64,000 bases of DNA from AWTP1-13 sp963820375 (GCA_963820375.1 CAWFZX010000013.1:176663-240662), one strand, 5' to 3'. Shown: positions 52,958 to 62,188, numbered from the stretch's first letter. Numbers and translations are program-made. The notes: generated by a model from the sequence alone, not told the origin.

Positions 52958-53856
52958 TTGGGCGATTCCCTCGACCACCAACAAATGGCGAAAGTCAACC
53001 TTGGCGTCCGGCGTCACCGCGAACCGGACGAGGCTTATTCGAGACACCCCGCATGGTCAGTACGCGTTCAATGGCTGCCATAGACATCCGGAGTTGTATT
53101 GGGATTGCAAGGCGGAGAGCATGCAGTGGTGAATCGATGAGGACATGCGGCCGGGCCGCCCCGTCTTGCGTTGCTGGTCCCGCCCTGCTTGCGGGTCTAG
53201 ACGTCTGCCGGTGCGCGCGCGCTCAAGACCGCAGGGTGCAGCTGAAAACGGGGGTGCAAAACAGCAAAGAATGCCGACAGCGGCCCTGGGCAGGGTCGGG
53301 CATCGCCGCCCGCAAAAAACGGCAACGCTCGCGTTTTGCTTTCTTGTTGATGTTGCCAAAGCACGACTGCGCCGGGCGTGGAGTGGTATACAATGCGCTA
53401 TGGCAACGGTGCAAAGCGCAAGTCAACTGCGACGGCTCGTGCAGCTGACGGAAATAACCCGCGCGTTTCGCGCCCGGTTCCCAGATGGCCCGCAACAGCG
53501 CATTGGTCTTGCCGAGGTGGCGAGGCTCTGCAATCCTTGGTTTCGTCAGGCGCCTGCCGGGACTGTCATGACGTGCGCGACGACATTTTGACGATAGCCT
53601 GCCTTTGGGATTTGGCGAGCGATGCCTTGGAAGAACAATCCGACGAACTCCTCGCCGCATTGACGGATTTTATTGCCGAGCAGGGGCATGGGCAACGGCT
53701 CCGGCAATAGGGACGTCTTAGCCAGAGAAAGGCACGCAGCCGTGTTGGGCAAGTCGCTCTTGGCATAGAGCGAGGCGAGCTTGGCTGCGCGGCGCCTGAG
53801 CTCGGTCCGCCGCCAGCCTCCTGGAGGGACCTTCCTACAGCATCAAGAGGCTATCC
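52958..53856. other. 900-base region with at most one small gene
   Basis: Upstream of the HWE kinase. The only candidate on the plus strand is 53400-53591 (63 codons), listed separately. Other frames are short or overlap without family pattern. No tRNA or repeat recognised. Confidence 0.4.
53400..53591 (+). CDS. Possible small protein, 63 aa
   Basis: ATG 53400 follows the -10-like TATACAAT at 53387-53394, which would place transcription start almost at the start codon (leaderless). The product has a plausible helical composition ('LRRLVQLTEITRAFRARFPDGPQQRIGLAEVARL') and then degenerates. A second frame overlapping its end ('DDILTIACLWDLASDALEEQSDELLAALTDFI', to 53710) also looks protein-like, so the true gene might be a frameshifted combination of both, about 100 residues. 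No family recognised. Confidence 0.25.
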   Translation: MATVQSASQLRRLVQLTEITRAFRARFPDGPQQRIGLAEVARLCNPWFRQAPAGTVMTCATTF

Positions 53857-54096
53857 TCACAGGCCGTGCCAAGGTCGCTCACCGCTTGCAGACGTGCGGA
53901 TCGGGGCGGTCGGCTCCGCCAACACGGCGGCGGTGACATCCTCTCCGCTTGTCGCATCGCGAACGATGAACGGCACCGCCAGGACCTGCCAGGCGAAAAG
54001 ATCATCGACCATGACATAGCGTGCCATATCGACGTCATACAGCTTTGCCGCAGCATCACGCTTAATCAGGATGGAGGATGCATCGGGGTTGGGCAT
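53857..54096 (-). CDS. PhaR-like PHB regulator N-terminal domain protein, 79 aa
   Basis: The product contains 'ILIKRDAAAKLYDVDMARYVMVDDL' followed by 'VPFIVRDATSGEDVTAAVLAE', which matches the DNA-binding N-terminal domain (PHB_acc_N) of the polyhydroxyalkanoate regulator PhaR: a basic start, 'K-L-Y-D', 'R-Y-V', and 'D-A-x-[ST]-G-E-D-[VI]-T'. A full PhaR has an additional domain of about 100 residues; here the protein stops about 20 residues after the domain, so it is either a stand-alone small form or a truncated copy. A GAGG ribosome binding site precedes ATG 54096. No phasin or synthase gene is near. Confidence 0.7.
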   Translation of the reverse strand: MPNPDASSILIKRDAAAKLYDVDMARYVMVDDLFAWQVLAVPFIVRDATSGEDVTAAVLAEPTAPIRTSASGERPWHGL

Positions 54097-55198
54097 AAAG
54101 ACCTCATGGGAGCCGCCGGCCCGGGACGGCGCAAACTACAAGCTGCGCACCGCCAAGACAATCGGGCTCGACGCCCAAGCGGCGGCATGCGCTGCTGCTG
54201 GGCGATAGCCGATACGGCACACGCGCGGAAGGCGAGGGGAAGCTGCGAGGTGTCCTACGTGGGCCTTTGCCAGGTAATCCTTTGAAACCTTGGCTGGAAC
54301 AAACTTCGCCTTAGCGTTACGCCCGTCGGGGATCTTCGTCGGCAACCGGGCGCGGCCGCCGATGCTTTGAGGGAGAAAACCTGGACCGCCTGGATGGTGA
54401 GCGCGGAAACAATCGATGCACCAGAGCCGGGCGAAGCGGAGCAAGTGGGCAACGGCTTTAGCTCACGTGCACCGCCGTCGGCACGCTTGTCGGGCTGGGC
54501 CCGTGAGCTGCGGCAGGTCTCTGCCCGCTGCTTGAGCGGCGCCCCTGGACCCTTCGCGCCGATCTCGGCCGCGTCGGTGCCGGCGGTGGCCGCGGGCTCT
54601 TTATGCCCTTGGCCCTGGTTGGCACGGTGCGCTCCCGACCTCCTGCCGGCTTTGCCATTGTCTGGCCAGCCACCGCTTGCAGCAGCGGCGTGTTGCAGGT
54701 CATGCCAGCACGGCAATGCTGGATCCGGCCGCGCACACGAGATGCAAACGATTGGAGGTGTCCTGCCCAACCGACACTTTTGCACGACATGCACCCAGCG
54801 CAAAAATTGCGGCCTTATGCCCCAGCAGGAGCGGCGGCCGCGTGGCGCCTTATTGTGGCTTTATGGATATGGTTGACCCTCACGTCTTGAACGGGGGGAT
54901 CGCCAAGCATGCCGAGAGTGCCAGCCACTCCGTGGGTGACGGTCTCGGGCCACAACCACGGCGAGTTTAGGGGGCGCCGACGACCGTCAATCCCCATCGT
55001 GGACGTTGCAAACGTCCGTCATGTGCACCGAGGAGGCCGCCACGCCACTACGGCAGCTGGATCGCGGCGCGTCAGCTCGCTGAGGTGAACCTTCCGTAAT
55101 TTGTACGATTTCGCACATGCGTGCTAGGCTGCCGCCATCTCATCCCCGACTGCGCGAGTTCAGCGCTTTGGCGGCGACATCCAGAACGGAGTCCATCA
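54097..55198. other. 1.1-kb region without a convincing gene
   Basis: Frames of 100-180 codons exist on both strands (for instance 54255-54803 minus and 54367-54876 plus), but their translations are low-complexity (Ala/Pro/Arg/Gly) and show no family pattern or good start sites. No RNA gene or insertion sequence seen. The desaturase promoter should be near 55050-55190. Confidence 0.45.
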
Positions 55199-56233
55199 TT
55201 GCACGAAACGGCAACGGCGCAGAGGGCAAATGCGCGCGACTGGATGCCAATCCTCAATCGCTATCGAGCGCCAAGTCACACCCGCAGCGTGTTTGAACTC
55301 CTGATCACCGTCGCGGCGTTTGTACTGCTGTGGATCTTGATGTGGGCAACTCTAGATCTGGGCTACTGGCTAAGCCTGATGATCGCCGTGCCGACCGCGG
55401 GGTTGCTGGTGCGCCTGTTCATGATCCAGCACGACTGCGGTCACGGTTCCTTTTTCCGCCACCGTCTTGCCAATGACTGGGTGGGGCGCGTGATCGGCGC
55501 GCTGACGCTAACGCCCTACGATTTCTGGCGGCGCAGCCACGCGCTCCATCACGCCGGCTCGGGAAATCTCGATCGGCGCGGCATCGGCGACATCACCACG
55601 CTCACGGTACGCGAGTATCTCGCATTGAGCCGATGGTCGCGGTTGCGCTATCGACTGTATCGCCATCCGGCCGTGATGTTCGGTCTAGGTCCGACCTATC
55701 TTTTTATTGTGCAGCACCGACTGCCGCTCGGCGCGGCTGGCAGAGGCTGGCAACCCTGGCTGAGCACCATGGCGACAAATGTGGCGATCGTCCTCCTTAT
55801 CGTCGGGACGATGTACGTCACTGGCATCGCTCCGTTCCTGCTCGTGCACGTGCCTATTGTGTTGCTGGCATCCTCGATTGGCGTTTGGCTTTTTTACGTT
55901 CAACATCAATTCGAAGAGACGTTCTGGACCGGGGACCCCAGCTGGAACCTGCACGAGGCGGCGCTTCACGGCAGCTCGCATTACGATCTGCCGCCAGTCT
56001 TGCGCTGGTTCACGGCCAATATCGGCGTACACCACGTCCATCATCTGAGCAGTCGCATTCCTTATTACCGCTTGCCGCAGGTGCTACGCGACTATCCGGA
56101 GCTCGGCGCAATCGGCCGGCTGACGTTGGTGGAGAGCCTGCGCTGCGTGCGGCTGGTGCTCTGGGATGAAAGTCGGCGCCAGCTGATCTCATTTTCCGAG
56201 TTACGCAGGTCGCAACAGGCACTTGGTGCTTAG
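55199..56233 (+). CDS. Membrane fatty acid desaturase
   Basis: A 344-residue integral membrane di-iron desaturase (DesA/Ole1-like, acyl-lipid type) that inserts double bonds in fatty acyl chains. The three histidine boxes are 'QHDCGHGSFF' (HxxxH), 'RRSHALHHAG' (HxxHH) and 'VHHVHHLSSRIPYYRL' (HxxHH), separated by hydrophobic segments 'VAAFVLLWILMWATL' and 'IVLLIVGTMYVTGIAPFLLVHV' as expected. I place the start at TTG 55199, which has CGGAG seven bases upstream and removes an Arg/Cys-rich tail; the frame is open to GTG 55121. It may adapt membrane fluidity. Single gene. Confidence 0.85.
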   Translation: MHETATAQRANARDWMPILNRYRAPSHTRSVFELLITVAAFVLLWILMWATLDLGYWLSLMIAVPTAGLLVRLFMIQHDCGHGSFFRHRLANDWVGRVIGALTLTPYDFWRRSHALHHAGSGNLDRRGIGDITTLTVREYLALSRWSRLRYRLYRHPAVMFGLGPTYLFIVQHRLPLGAAGRGWQPWLSTMATNVAIVLLIVGTMYVTGIAPFLLVHVPIVLLASSIGVWLFYVQHQFEETFWTGDPSWNLHEAALHGSSHYDLPPVLRWFTANIGVHHVHHLSSRIPYYRLPQVLRDYPELGAIGRLTLVESLRCVRLVLWDESRRQLISFSELRRSQQALGA

Positions 56234-56286
56234 CGTTGACCGTAGTTACCGACGCTGCCTGCCGCCGACTTTGAGGAGTCGAGCTG

Positions 56287-57222
56287 CTAGTCTACGAACG
56301 ACCTAGCAACGCCGCGAGCGCAGTCGACGAAGCGCTGCGCTGTCGGGCTCAGGGCGCGGCCTTTCAACGTGACGATGCCGATCGGCCTTGGGCGTGTTGT
56401 CAAAGCGATCGGCAAAGCCCTTGGCGCCGGCTTCTTGCTGGCAAGCGGCAATGTGGTAATCGGCAGGATCGACAGAAACCGTCCGCTTGCGACAAGCGCG
56501 AGGCGTGCAGGGGTCGACGAGGTAACGATCGTTGCAACAGGAACCTGCAGGCGCGCGGCGCAAAAGGCTTCTCGGACGATAGAGCCAGTCAGGGTTTCGA
56601 GTGGCGGCAGGACCCACGGTTCCTGCATCAGGTCGGCGAGGCGAACTCCCCGCCTTCTACTCAACGGGCTGCGCGCCCCTGCGGCGACCACGTGGCGGTC
56701 ACCATAGAGAGCCTCTGACTTCAGATGCGCCGGAACCGGCTCGAAAATGCGCGCAATCGCCAAGTCCAACTTGCGCTCTTCGAGAGCACGATAGATTGAT
56801 CCAGACTCCTCAGCGGTCAGCTGAAAAGTTACGCGCGGATAGCGCTGCGCCATCCGGGTGATCACGTCGGCAACAAACCCCTCAGCGAGCACGACCGTGC
56901 ACCCGATGCGCACATGCCCCAGCGAGGGATCGGCGAGGCTTTCGATTTTTCCGACGGCCTGCAGCAACTCATCAAACGCGATCATCCCGTGGTCGAGGAG
57001 CGCGCGGGCGTAGATCGTCGGCTCGACGCCTTGCGGGCTGCGATCAAGCAGGCGCACGCGTAAGGTCCCCTCCATATCGGCAATGGCCTTCGAGACAGCC
57101 GGCTGCGATATGGCAAGCTGCGCGGCCGCTTTTCCCATGCTGCCGCAGCGAGCCACCGTCATGAGAACGTGCAAATCCCGTAGCTTCAGGTGACGGCCGA
57201 GGCGTCGCGCGTCCCAATCCAT
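56287..57222 (-). CDS. LysR-type regulator divergent from the M28-like gene
   Basis: A 311-residue LysR protein with the helix-turn-helix 'GSMGKAAAQLAISQPAVSKAIADME' and a substrate-binding domain typical of the GbpR/CbbR-like branch ('FQLTAEESGSIYRALEERKLDLAIAR', 'RFLSILPITTLPLASKKPAPRALPI'). ATG 57222 fits the conserved 'LGRHLKLRDLHVLMTVARCGSMG' beginning. It starts 118 bases from the divergent hydrolase-like gene, with an AT-rich repeat zone between, so it is the likely regulator of that gene series (57.3-61.3 kb). Confidence 0.9.
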   Translation of the reverse strand: MDWDARRLGRHLKLRDLHVLMTVARCGSMGKAAAQLAISQPAVSKAIADMEGTLRVRLLDRSPQGVEPTIYARALLDHGMIAFDELLQAVGKIESLADPSLGHVRIGCTVVLAEGFVADVITRMAQRYPRVTFQLTAEESGSIYRALEERKLDLAIARIFEPVPAHLKSEALYGDRHVVAAGARSPLSRRRGVRLADLMQEPWVLPPLETLTGSIVREAFCAARLQVPVATIVTSSTPARLALVASGRFLSILPITTLPLASKKPAPRALPIALTTRPRPIGIVTLKGRALSPTAQRFVDCARGVARSFVD

Positions 57223-57245
57223 GGAGTGCGCCCCATCAAGGAAAG

Positions 57246-57284
57246 TTATGGGATCATCGGATATTACGATTACATGATTATGGG
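57246..57284. promoter_or_regulatory. AT-rich repeats in the divergent LysR promoter region
   Basis: TTATGGG appears at 57246-57252 and 57278-57284, 32 bases apart, and between them lies the inverted pair ATCAT (57253-57257) / ATGAT (57274-57278). The zone is distinctly AT-rich. It fits the kind of site LysR tetramers contact over about 50 bases, but no T-N11-A core can be fixed with certainty. Confidence 0.35.
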
Positions 57285-57340
57285 GCCGTCGACTACCTTG
57301 AACCCGAAAGGGCCTGCTCAGCGCAAGCTGGAGTTGCAAC

Positions 57341-58600
57341 ATGCGCCGCCGAGAATTTCTTCTGACTGGGGCCAGTGCGATCGTGGCAAGCGCGATCGGC
57401 CAGGACGCGCTGCCGGCACGAGATCGTTCGCATCCAGCAATGGCATTGCAGCAGCGGCTCGCTGATGTCATTGCCGCCTACGACAGCCAGGGGAACCACC
57501 GCACCGGGACCCCCGTCGATACTGCATCAGCGGAATGGCTGGCACGCCAGGTGCAGGAAATTGGGGCCAAAGCAGAACTCGAACCGTTCCCGCTCAGCCG
57601 GGTTGAACCGAATTCGTGCTACCTCAATATCGCCGACCGACGCATCGAAGGAGTGCCGCTATTCGATGCCACCTTTACCAACGCAGATGGCGTGCGCGGG
57701 AGGATCGGACCACTCGGCAGTGACGCAGAGATCGGGTTGGCAGAAACCGAGCCGTTCTCGCTCATGGAACCGCGCAGAGCTCAGACCGGGGTGGTCGCAG
57801 AAGCAAGGCGGAGCCAGCACCAGGCGGTGGTGCTGCTCACCGGCGGCAGCCGTCCTGGACTGTTCCTGCTCAACGCTGTGTCGTTCAAAAAACCAAGCGG
57901 CCCGCCGATGCTGCAAGTGTCGAGTGCTGAGAGCGAGTGGCTGAAACACCAGGCTCAACAGCGCACTGAGGCGATGCTCGTTGCGCACGTCATCCGAACG
58001 CCCGCACAGGCCTACAACGTCACCAGCAAGGTCGCTGGCAGCGACCCGGCATTGTCGCCGCTGGTGTTGATGGCACCGCGCAGTGCGTGGTGGCAGAGCG
58101 CGAGCGAGCAAGGGAGCCGCCTCGCCTGTTGGCTCGAGGCTCTTCGCGTCATAGCGGCTGGGAGTACCAAGCGCGACGCCTATTTCGTGGCCTTGAGTGG
58201 TCACGAGCTCGGACTGTTGGGAATTGATGCTTACATCGAGCGTCGACCTGATCTTGTGAAACGCGCGCGGGTGTGGGTCTTCTACGGCTCCGATATCGGA
58301 GCCCCGCGCCAGCCTAATCTCATTCACGCCTCAGACCAGGCGCTCGAAAGATGGCTACTGCGGACGATGGAACAAGAAACGCTCAGCGTGAACGCCAAGC
58401 TGCAACACGATGCTCCGGCTCGTGGTGAGGCGGGGCCGATCCAGCGAGGGGGAGGGCGGTTTGTGACGGTGGCGTGCGGCAGCGAAGCCTTTCACAATGT
58501 GGCAGACCGTTGGCCAGAGGCGATTGATATCGCACTGCTCGCCCGCTACGCCAGAGCACTCGCCAATGGCGCTCTTGAGCTTGCGCGGGAGACGGGGTGA
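57341..58600 (+). CDS. Tat-exported M28-like peptidase homologue lacking canonical metal ligands
   Basis: A 419-residue protein beginning with a twin-arginine signal ('MRRREFLLTGASAIVAS'). The layout resembles M28 aminopeptidases: a PA-like insert region, then 'QAYNVTSKVAGSDPALSPLVLMAPRSAWW' where active family members have 'N-V-x-G-x-x-x-G-S-D-P...H-x-D'. The His and Asp are missing here ('APRSAWW', about residues 243-250), the following Asp-containing loop is 'SASEQGSRLACWLEALRVIA', and the catalytic Glu pair corresponds to 'LSGHELGLLGI'. So the fold is probably kept but the canonical di-zinc site is not. It could be inactive, or use a different chemistry. GGAG lies before ATG 57341. First gene of the divergent plus-strand series. 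Confidence 0.7.
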   Translation: MRRREFLLTGASAIVASAIGQDALPARDRSHPAMALQQRLADVIAAYDSQGNHRTGTPVDTASAEWLARQVQEIGAKAELEPFPLSRVEPNSCYLNIADRRIEGVPLFDATFTNADGVRGRIGPLGSDAEIGLAETEPFSLMEPRRAQTGVVAEARRSQHQAVVLLTGGSRPGLFLLNAVSFKKPSGPPMLQVSSAESEWLKHQAQQRTEAMLVAHVIRTPAQAYNVTSKVAGSDPALSPLVLMAPRSAWWQSASEQGSRLACWLEALRVIAAGSTKRDAYFVALSGHELGLLGIDAYIERRPDLVKRARVWVFYGSDIGAPRQPNLIHASDQALERWLLRTMEQETLSVNAKLQHDAPARGEAGPIQRGGGRFVTVACGSEAFHNVADRWPEAIDIALLARYARALANGALELARETG

Positions 58601-58788
58601 CGCCCAACCTGCAGGCACCTTATCCGCGAGCCCGCGCTGGACCGCTTTGGCAGTCTTTGACCAGCCTTCGCGCCGGCGTCGCCCTTTCGCGGGTGCCGCG
58701 CCGGTTTCCGCCAAGATCATCCGCTAGTCTTGCTGCTGGCTGCGTCTTGGCGCACAATCGCCTTGCTTTTTCTAGCGGATTTCTGCCG

Positions 58789-59229
58789 ATGGATGTCGCT
58801 GACAGCAAGCGCCTGACGCATCAGGGCGCCAAGAGGATGATGACGACGGCCGTTGACATGGCCAACCAGGCCGGCATCGCCATTTCCTGTGCGATCGTCG
58901 ATGCTGGCGGCCACCTGATCGTGCTGGAGCGAATGGACGGTGGGCGCTTTCACACCGTGCACTCCTGCACCACCAAGGCCGTATGTGCCGCGTCCAACCG
59001 GCGGCCGACCACGGCGAAGGGAGCGGCGGGTCAGGATCTGGACGTCAGTCACGCCCTGGGTTTGGCGCTTGCCGCCGGACCGGAACGATGGACGGCCATG
59101 GAGGGCGGGGTCCCGGTGCTGGTCGACGGCCACTGCCTCGGCGGGGTCGGGGTCAGTGGCGGAGATTGGGAAACCGATTTGCGCATCGCGAAGGCGTGTG
59201 TTGAAGCCATTGGGGCGAACTGGAAATAG
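58789..59229 (+). CDS. GlcG/HbpS-type heme-binding family protein
   Basis: A 146-residue protein of the GlcG/HbpS (DUF336) family, found in catabolic operons for glycolate, propanediol and aromatics. Characteristic are 'LTHQGAKRMMTTAVDMANQAG', 'CAIVDAGGHLIVLERMDGG', 'CTTKAVCAASNRRPT' and 'GGVPVLVDGHCLGGVGVSGG'. Function varies: heme binding in HbpS, or isomerase-like roles proposed for others. ATG 58789 gives the normal family start; the longer frame from 58597 has no homology character. It lies 188 bases downstream of the M28-like gene and 63 bases before the oxidoreductase gene. Confidence 0.87.
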   Translation: MDVADSKRLTHQGAKRMMTTAVDMANQAGIAISCAIVDAGGHLIVLERMDGGRFHTVHSCTTKAVCAASNRRPTTAKGAAGQDLDVSHALGLALAAGPERWTAMEGGVPVLVDGHCLGGVGVSGGDWETDLRIAKACVEAIGANWK

Positions 59230-59292
59230 CAACTGAGGGGACCGGGCGCGCACGCTGACCTGACGTGAAGGTCGCCTCGCGGCGGTGACAGC

Positions 59293-60309
59293 ATGGATCA
59301 AAGCCCATTACGGGTCGGTTCAATTGGCATCGGTTGGTGGTCGGACGTCTTGGCTGACGCCGTGCAGCGCTCGGGCAAGCTCAAGCTTGTCGCCTGCTAC
59401 TCGCGATCGGCGGAAAAGCGCAAGAATTTCGCGGACAAGTACGGCTGCCGGGCGGCCGAGAGCTACGCGGCGTTGCTGGCCGATCCCGAGATCGAAGCGG
59501 TCATCAACACCACGCCAAACGATGTGCATCGGTCGACGTCCTGTGCCGCGGCAGCAGCCGGCAAGCACCTATTCCTGGATAAGCCGATCGCCAACAGCGT
59601 TGCGGATGGCCGCGCCATCACCGAGGCCTGCCGCAAGGCCGGTGTGGTGCTGGCGCTCGGCTACCAGCGGCGCCGCGAAAGCCATTTTCGCTGGATCAAA
59701 CAACAAATCGAAGCTGGTCACTTCGGTAAGCTTGTGCATGCCGAGGCCAACATCAGCCGCGATCGGCTCGGCAAAATTGACCTTAGTTCATGGCGCTATC
59801 AGGCTGCGGGCATGCCGGGCGGTGTGATGCTGCAAATCGGCATCCATTACACCGACGTGCTGGAATACCTCCTGGGGCCAATCCGGGCCGTGCGCGCACA
59901 ATCGGCGCGGCTGGTGCTGCCGGGCGACAACCCAGATGTTGCCAGCCTGATCCTTGAGCATGAGGGCGGCGCCCTGTCGACGCTGAACGCCAGCTATGCC
60001 TCGGCGTCCGAATACTACTTGATGAACATCTACGGCAAAGATGCCACGGCCTACTACGACCTGCACAATGGACTGCGTCTGCTCAAGCGCGGCCAAGCAG
60101 AACCGACGCGCGTGGCAAGCGCCAAGAACGACACCTTGGTCGAACAGCTGGAAGAGTTTGTCGCGGCGATCCGCGGGCAGGGTCAAATCGAGGTCGGCGG
60201 CGACGCGGCGACACGGTCGCTTGCGGTCGTGCGGGCTGGCATTCTCTCGGCACAACACGGCCGCCAGATTGAAGTGGCGGCGGTCCTCGACGATCACGCC
60301 TGCAACTAG
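59293..60309 (+). CDS. Gfo/Idh/MocA-family NAD(P)-dependent oxidoreductase
   Basis: A 338-residue dehydrogenase with an N-terminal Rossmann domain ('LRVGSIGIGWWSDVLADAVQRSGKLKLVACYSRS'-like) and the C-terminal beta-sheet dimer domain. The usual 'E-K-P' motif appears as 'LFLDKPIANS' (Lys retained). Such enzymes oxidise or reduce sugars, inositols or small hydroxylated acids. The ATG at 59293 follows GGCGGTGA. It is probably co-transcribed with the Bug receptor gene, which begins 29 bases after its stop. Confidence 0.9.
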   Translation: MDQSPLRVGSIGIGWWSDVLADAVQRSGKLKLVACYSRSAEKRKNFADKYGCRAAESYAALLADPEIEAVINTTPNDVHRSTSCAAAAAGKHLFLDKPIANSVADGRAITEACRKAGVVLALGYQRRRESHFRWIKQQIEAGHFGKLVHAEANISRDRLGKIDLSSWRYQAAGMPGGVMLQIGIHYTDVLEYLLGPIRAVRAQSARLVLPGDNPDVASLILEHEGGALSTLNASYASASEYYLMNIYGKDATAYYDLHNGLRLLKRGQAEPTRVASAKNDTLVEQLEEFVAAIRGQGQIEVGGDAATRSLAVVRAGILSAQHGRQIEVAAVLDDHACN

Positions 60310-60338
60310 CCGCGCCAAGGGAGCACGAGGAGGCCATC

Positions 60339-61316
60339 ATGAAGCCGCGAATGGGCGCCCGATTGTTTGCCATGCTGTTGGCCGTCGGCAGCATAGCGCC
60401 GGCATGGGCCCAGGATTATCCGTCCCGATCGATAACGGTCATCGTGCCCTTCCCTGCTGGGGGTGCAAGCGACGTTGTCGCCCGCATCGTCACCGATCAG
60501 ATGTCCAAGTTGCTCAAGCAATCAATGGTCATCGAGAATGTCGGCGGAGCGGGCGGGACGGTGGGTAGCGCCCGGGCCGCCGCTGCGGCGCCCGATGGCT
60601 ACACCCTCCTCGCCGCGGCGATGGGCTCGCACGTGGCAGCGCCGGTGCTGACGCCCAATCTCAAGTATGATCCCGCCACCAGCTTCGTCCCGATCGGCAT
60701 CACCGCCCATTCGCCGGCGGTGGTGATCGCACGCAAGGACTTCCCGGCCCAGGATCTGAAGGAATTCGTTGCCCTTCTACAGCAGAAAGGCGACGCCTTG
60801 AAACAGGCGCATGGGGGCGTTGGTGCGTCCTCACATATGTCCTGCCTTTTGTTCACCAAGGCGATCGGCGCCACCCCCACCCTTGTCGCTTATCGTGGAT
60901 CGGCTCCGGCGTTGAATGATCTTGTGGGAGGTCACGTCGATTTCTTGTGCGAGCAATCGGTGAGCGTGGCAGAATCGGTGCTGGGCGGCAGCGTCAAAGC
61001 CTACGCGGTCTCCGCCAACAAACGCTTGGCGTCGCTCCCGGATGTGCCCACCGCCAAGGAAATCGGCGTCGCCTTCGAAATGAGCATTTGGGCCGGCCTG
61101 TTCGCCCCCAAGGGTGTTCCCAGTGAAGTGATTGCCAGGCTTGCCGATGCCCTGGACAAGGCCCTCGATGAACCTGTCGTGCGCGAACGCCTGGCCCAAC
61201 TCGGCGGCACGATTCCAGACAAGGCGGAGCGCAACCCGGCGGCATTTGACGGCTTTGTTCGTGCCGAGATCACCCGCTGGGCTCCCCTCCTGACAGCCTC
61301 TCAGGGCAAGCCCTAG
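60339..61316 (+). CDS. Bug-family (TctC) tripartite tricarboxylate transporter substrate-binding protein
   Basis: A 325-residue periplasmic receptor. A signal peptide (residues 1-25, 'FAMLLAVGSIAPAWAQ') is followed by the Bug signature 'YPSRSITVIVPFPAGGASDVVARI', 'IENVGGAGGTVGSARAAAAAPDGYTLL' (pattern) and 'VAYRGSAPALNDLVGGHVDFLCEQ'. GAGGAGG precedes ATG 60339. Bug proteins bind carboxylates, amides or nicotinate. No TctA/TctB membrane genes are adjacent, so it is an orphan receptor, as is frequent in this family. It ends the plus-strand series that starts with the M28-like gene. Confidence 0.92.
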   Translation: MKPRMGARLFAMLLAVGSIAPAWAQDYPSRSITVIVPFPAGGASDVVARIVTDQMSKLLKQSMVIENVGGAGGTVGSARAAAAAPDGYTLLAAAMGSHVAAPVLTPNLKYDPATSFVPIGITAHSPAVVIARKDFPAQDLKEFVALLQQKGDALKQAHGGVGASSHMSCLLFTKAIGATPTLVAYRGSAPALNDLVGGHVDFLCEQSVSVAESVLGGSVKAYAVSANKRLASLPDVPTAKEIGVAFEMSIWAGLFAPKGVPSEVIARLADALDKALDEPVVRERLAQLGGTIPDKAERNPAAFDGFVRAEITRWAPLLTASQGKP

Positions 61317-61399
61317 TGCCAAGACCGAGAACGCCAAGTCTGCCCGGCTCACAAGCGATTCCGAGCCGCGATCGGCCGAGCCAGGGGGGGCGGCCTGAC

Positions 61400-62128
61400 T
61401 TAGTCCGTGGCTGGGTTCTTGTCTGGGGCTGCGGCCGGATTCGCTGCGCTCAGCCAATAGCGTGCGCTATGCTTGATCCCTTCCTCCAACTCGGATTTTT
61501 CGACAATCCATAACAGATACTCTGCGTCGCTTGCGGCAATGTCGGAGTATCGCTTGCCGCGGTATTTTCCAAAGTGAATGCGGGTATGCAGTGCGGGTTC
61601 AGCTGACCATTGCTTGAGCTCGCTCCAGCGCGCCCGCTTGATCAGCTCCTCGAAGATCGCCGCCGTGATGATGACGTCGTAGGCGGCACGATGCGGTGCG
61701 ATCGAGCCGCGTTCAAAGCCTGCAAAAGGCGTTGCCCGGCCCAGTGCATAGCGCAGCTCCTGATTGCTGTGGCCGTCGAATTCCGGCCACACCCGCAACG
61801 CGCATTTGTAGGTGCAGATCCACGGGCCGAGCTCGATACCCTGCGCCGCGAAGAAACTGCGCTCGAATTCGCAATTATGAGCGACATAGACGTCGGCCCC
61901 GCCGAAGCGATCAGCGACCTCGGCCAGCAGGGGCGCGTTCTGCACATCCTCATCGACGATGTGATGAATGGCGGAAGCCCCCGGCGGAATCGATTTGCTT
62001 GGCCGCACCAGCGTGTGCATGGCGTTCGTGATGCCTCCGCCGCGCACCAAGTCGATACTGGCGATCTCAATGATCGCGTCCGAGCCAGGATCGATCCCGG
62101 TTGTCTCGATGTCGATGACGCGTATCAC
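61400..62128 (-). CDS. DEDD-type 3'-5' exonuclease (DnaQ/ExoX-like) with a C-terminal extension
   Basis: A 242-residue exonuclease with the acidic motif Asp6/Glu8 in 'VIDIETTG', a second Asp-containing motif around 'AHNCEFERSF' and the third 'APHRAAYDV' (His and Asp), so of the DEDDh group. After about residue 165 comes 'HFGKYRGKRYSDIAASDAEYLLWIVEKS', a pattern seen in ExoX-like and DUF3820-type extensions that may bind nucleic acid. The GTG start at 62128 fits the conserved first strand; the ribosome binding site is weak. Probably a DNA repair or RNA trimming enzyme. Confidence 0.85.
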   Translation of the reverse strand: MIRVIDIETTGIDPGSDAIIEIASIDLVRGGGITNAMHTLVRPSKSIPPGASAIHHIVDEDVQNAPLLAEVADRFGGADVYVAHNCEFERSFFAAQGIELGPWICTYKCALRVWPEFDGHSNQELRYALGRATPFAGFERGSIAPHRAAYDVIITAAIFEELIKRARWSELKQWSAEPALHTRIHFGKYRGKRYSDIAASDAEYLLWIVEKSELEEGIKHSARYWLSAANPAAAPDKNPATD

Positions 62129-62188
62129 CCCGTGCGTTTCCTAATCTGGGTCGGCCATTGCTTCCAGGCGCTCAGGGAACAAGCCTCG

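Noticed and set aside
54255..54803. A 182-codon minus-strand frame possibly linked to the PhaR-like gene, such as a phasin
   Set aside because: The translation lacks the phasin helix pattern and is Ala/Pro/Gly/Arg rich with several cysteines.
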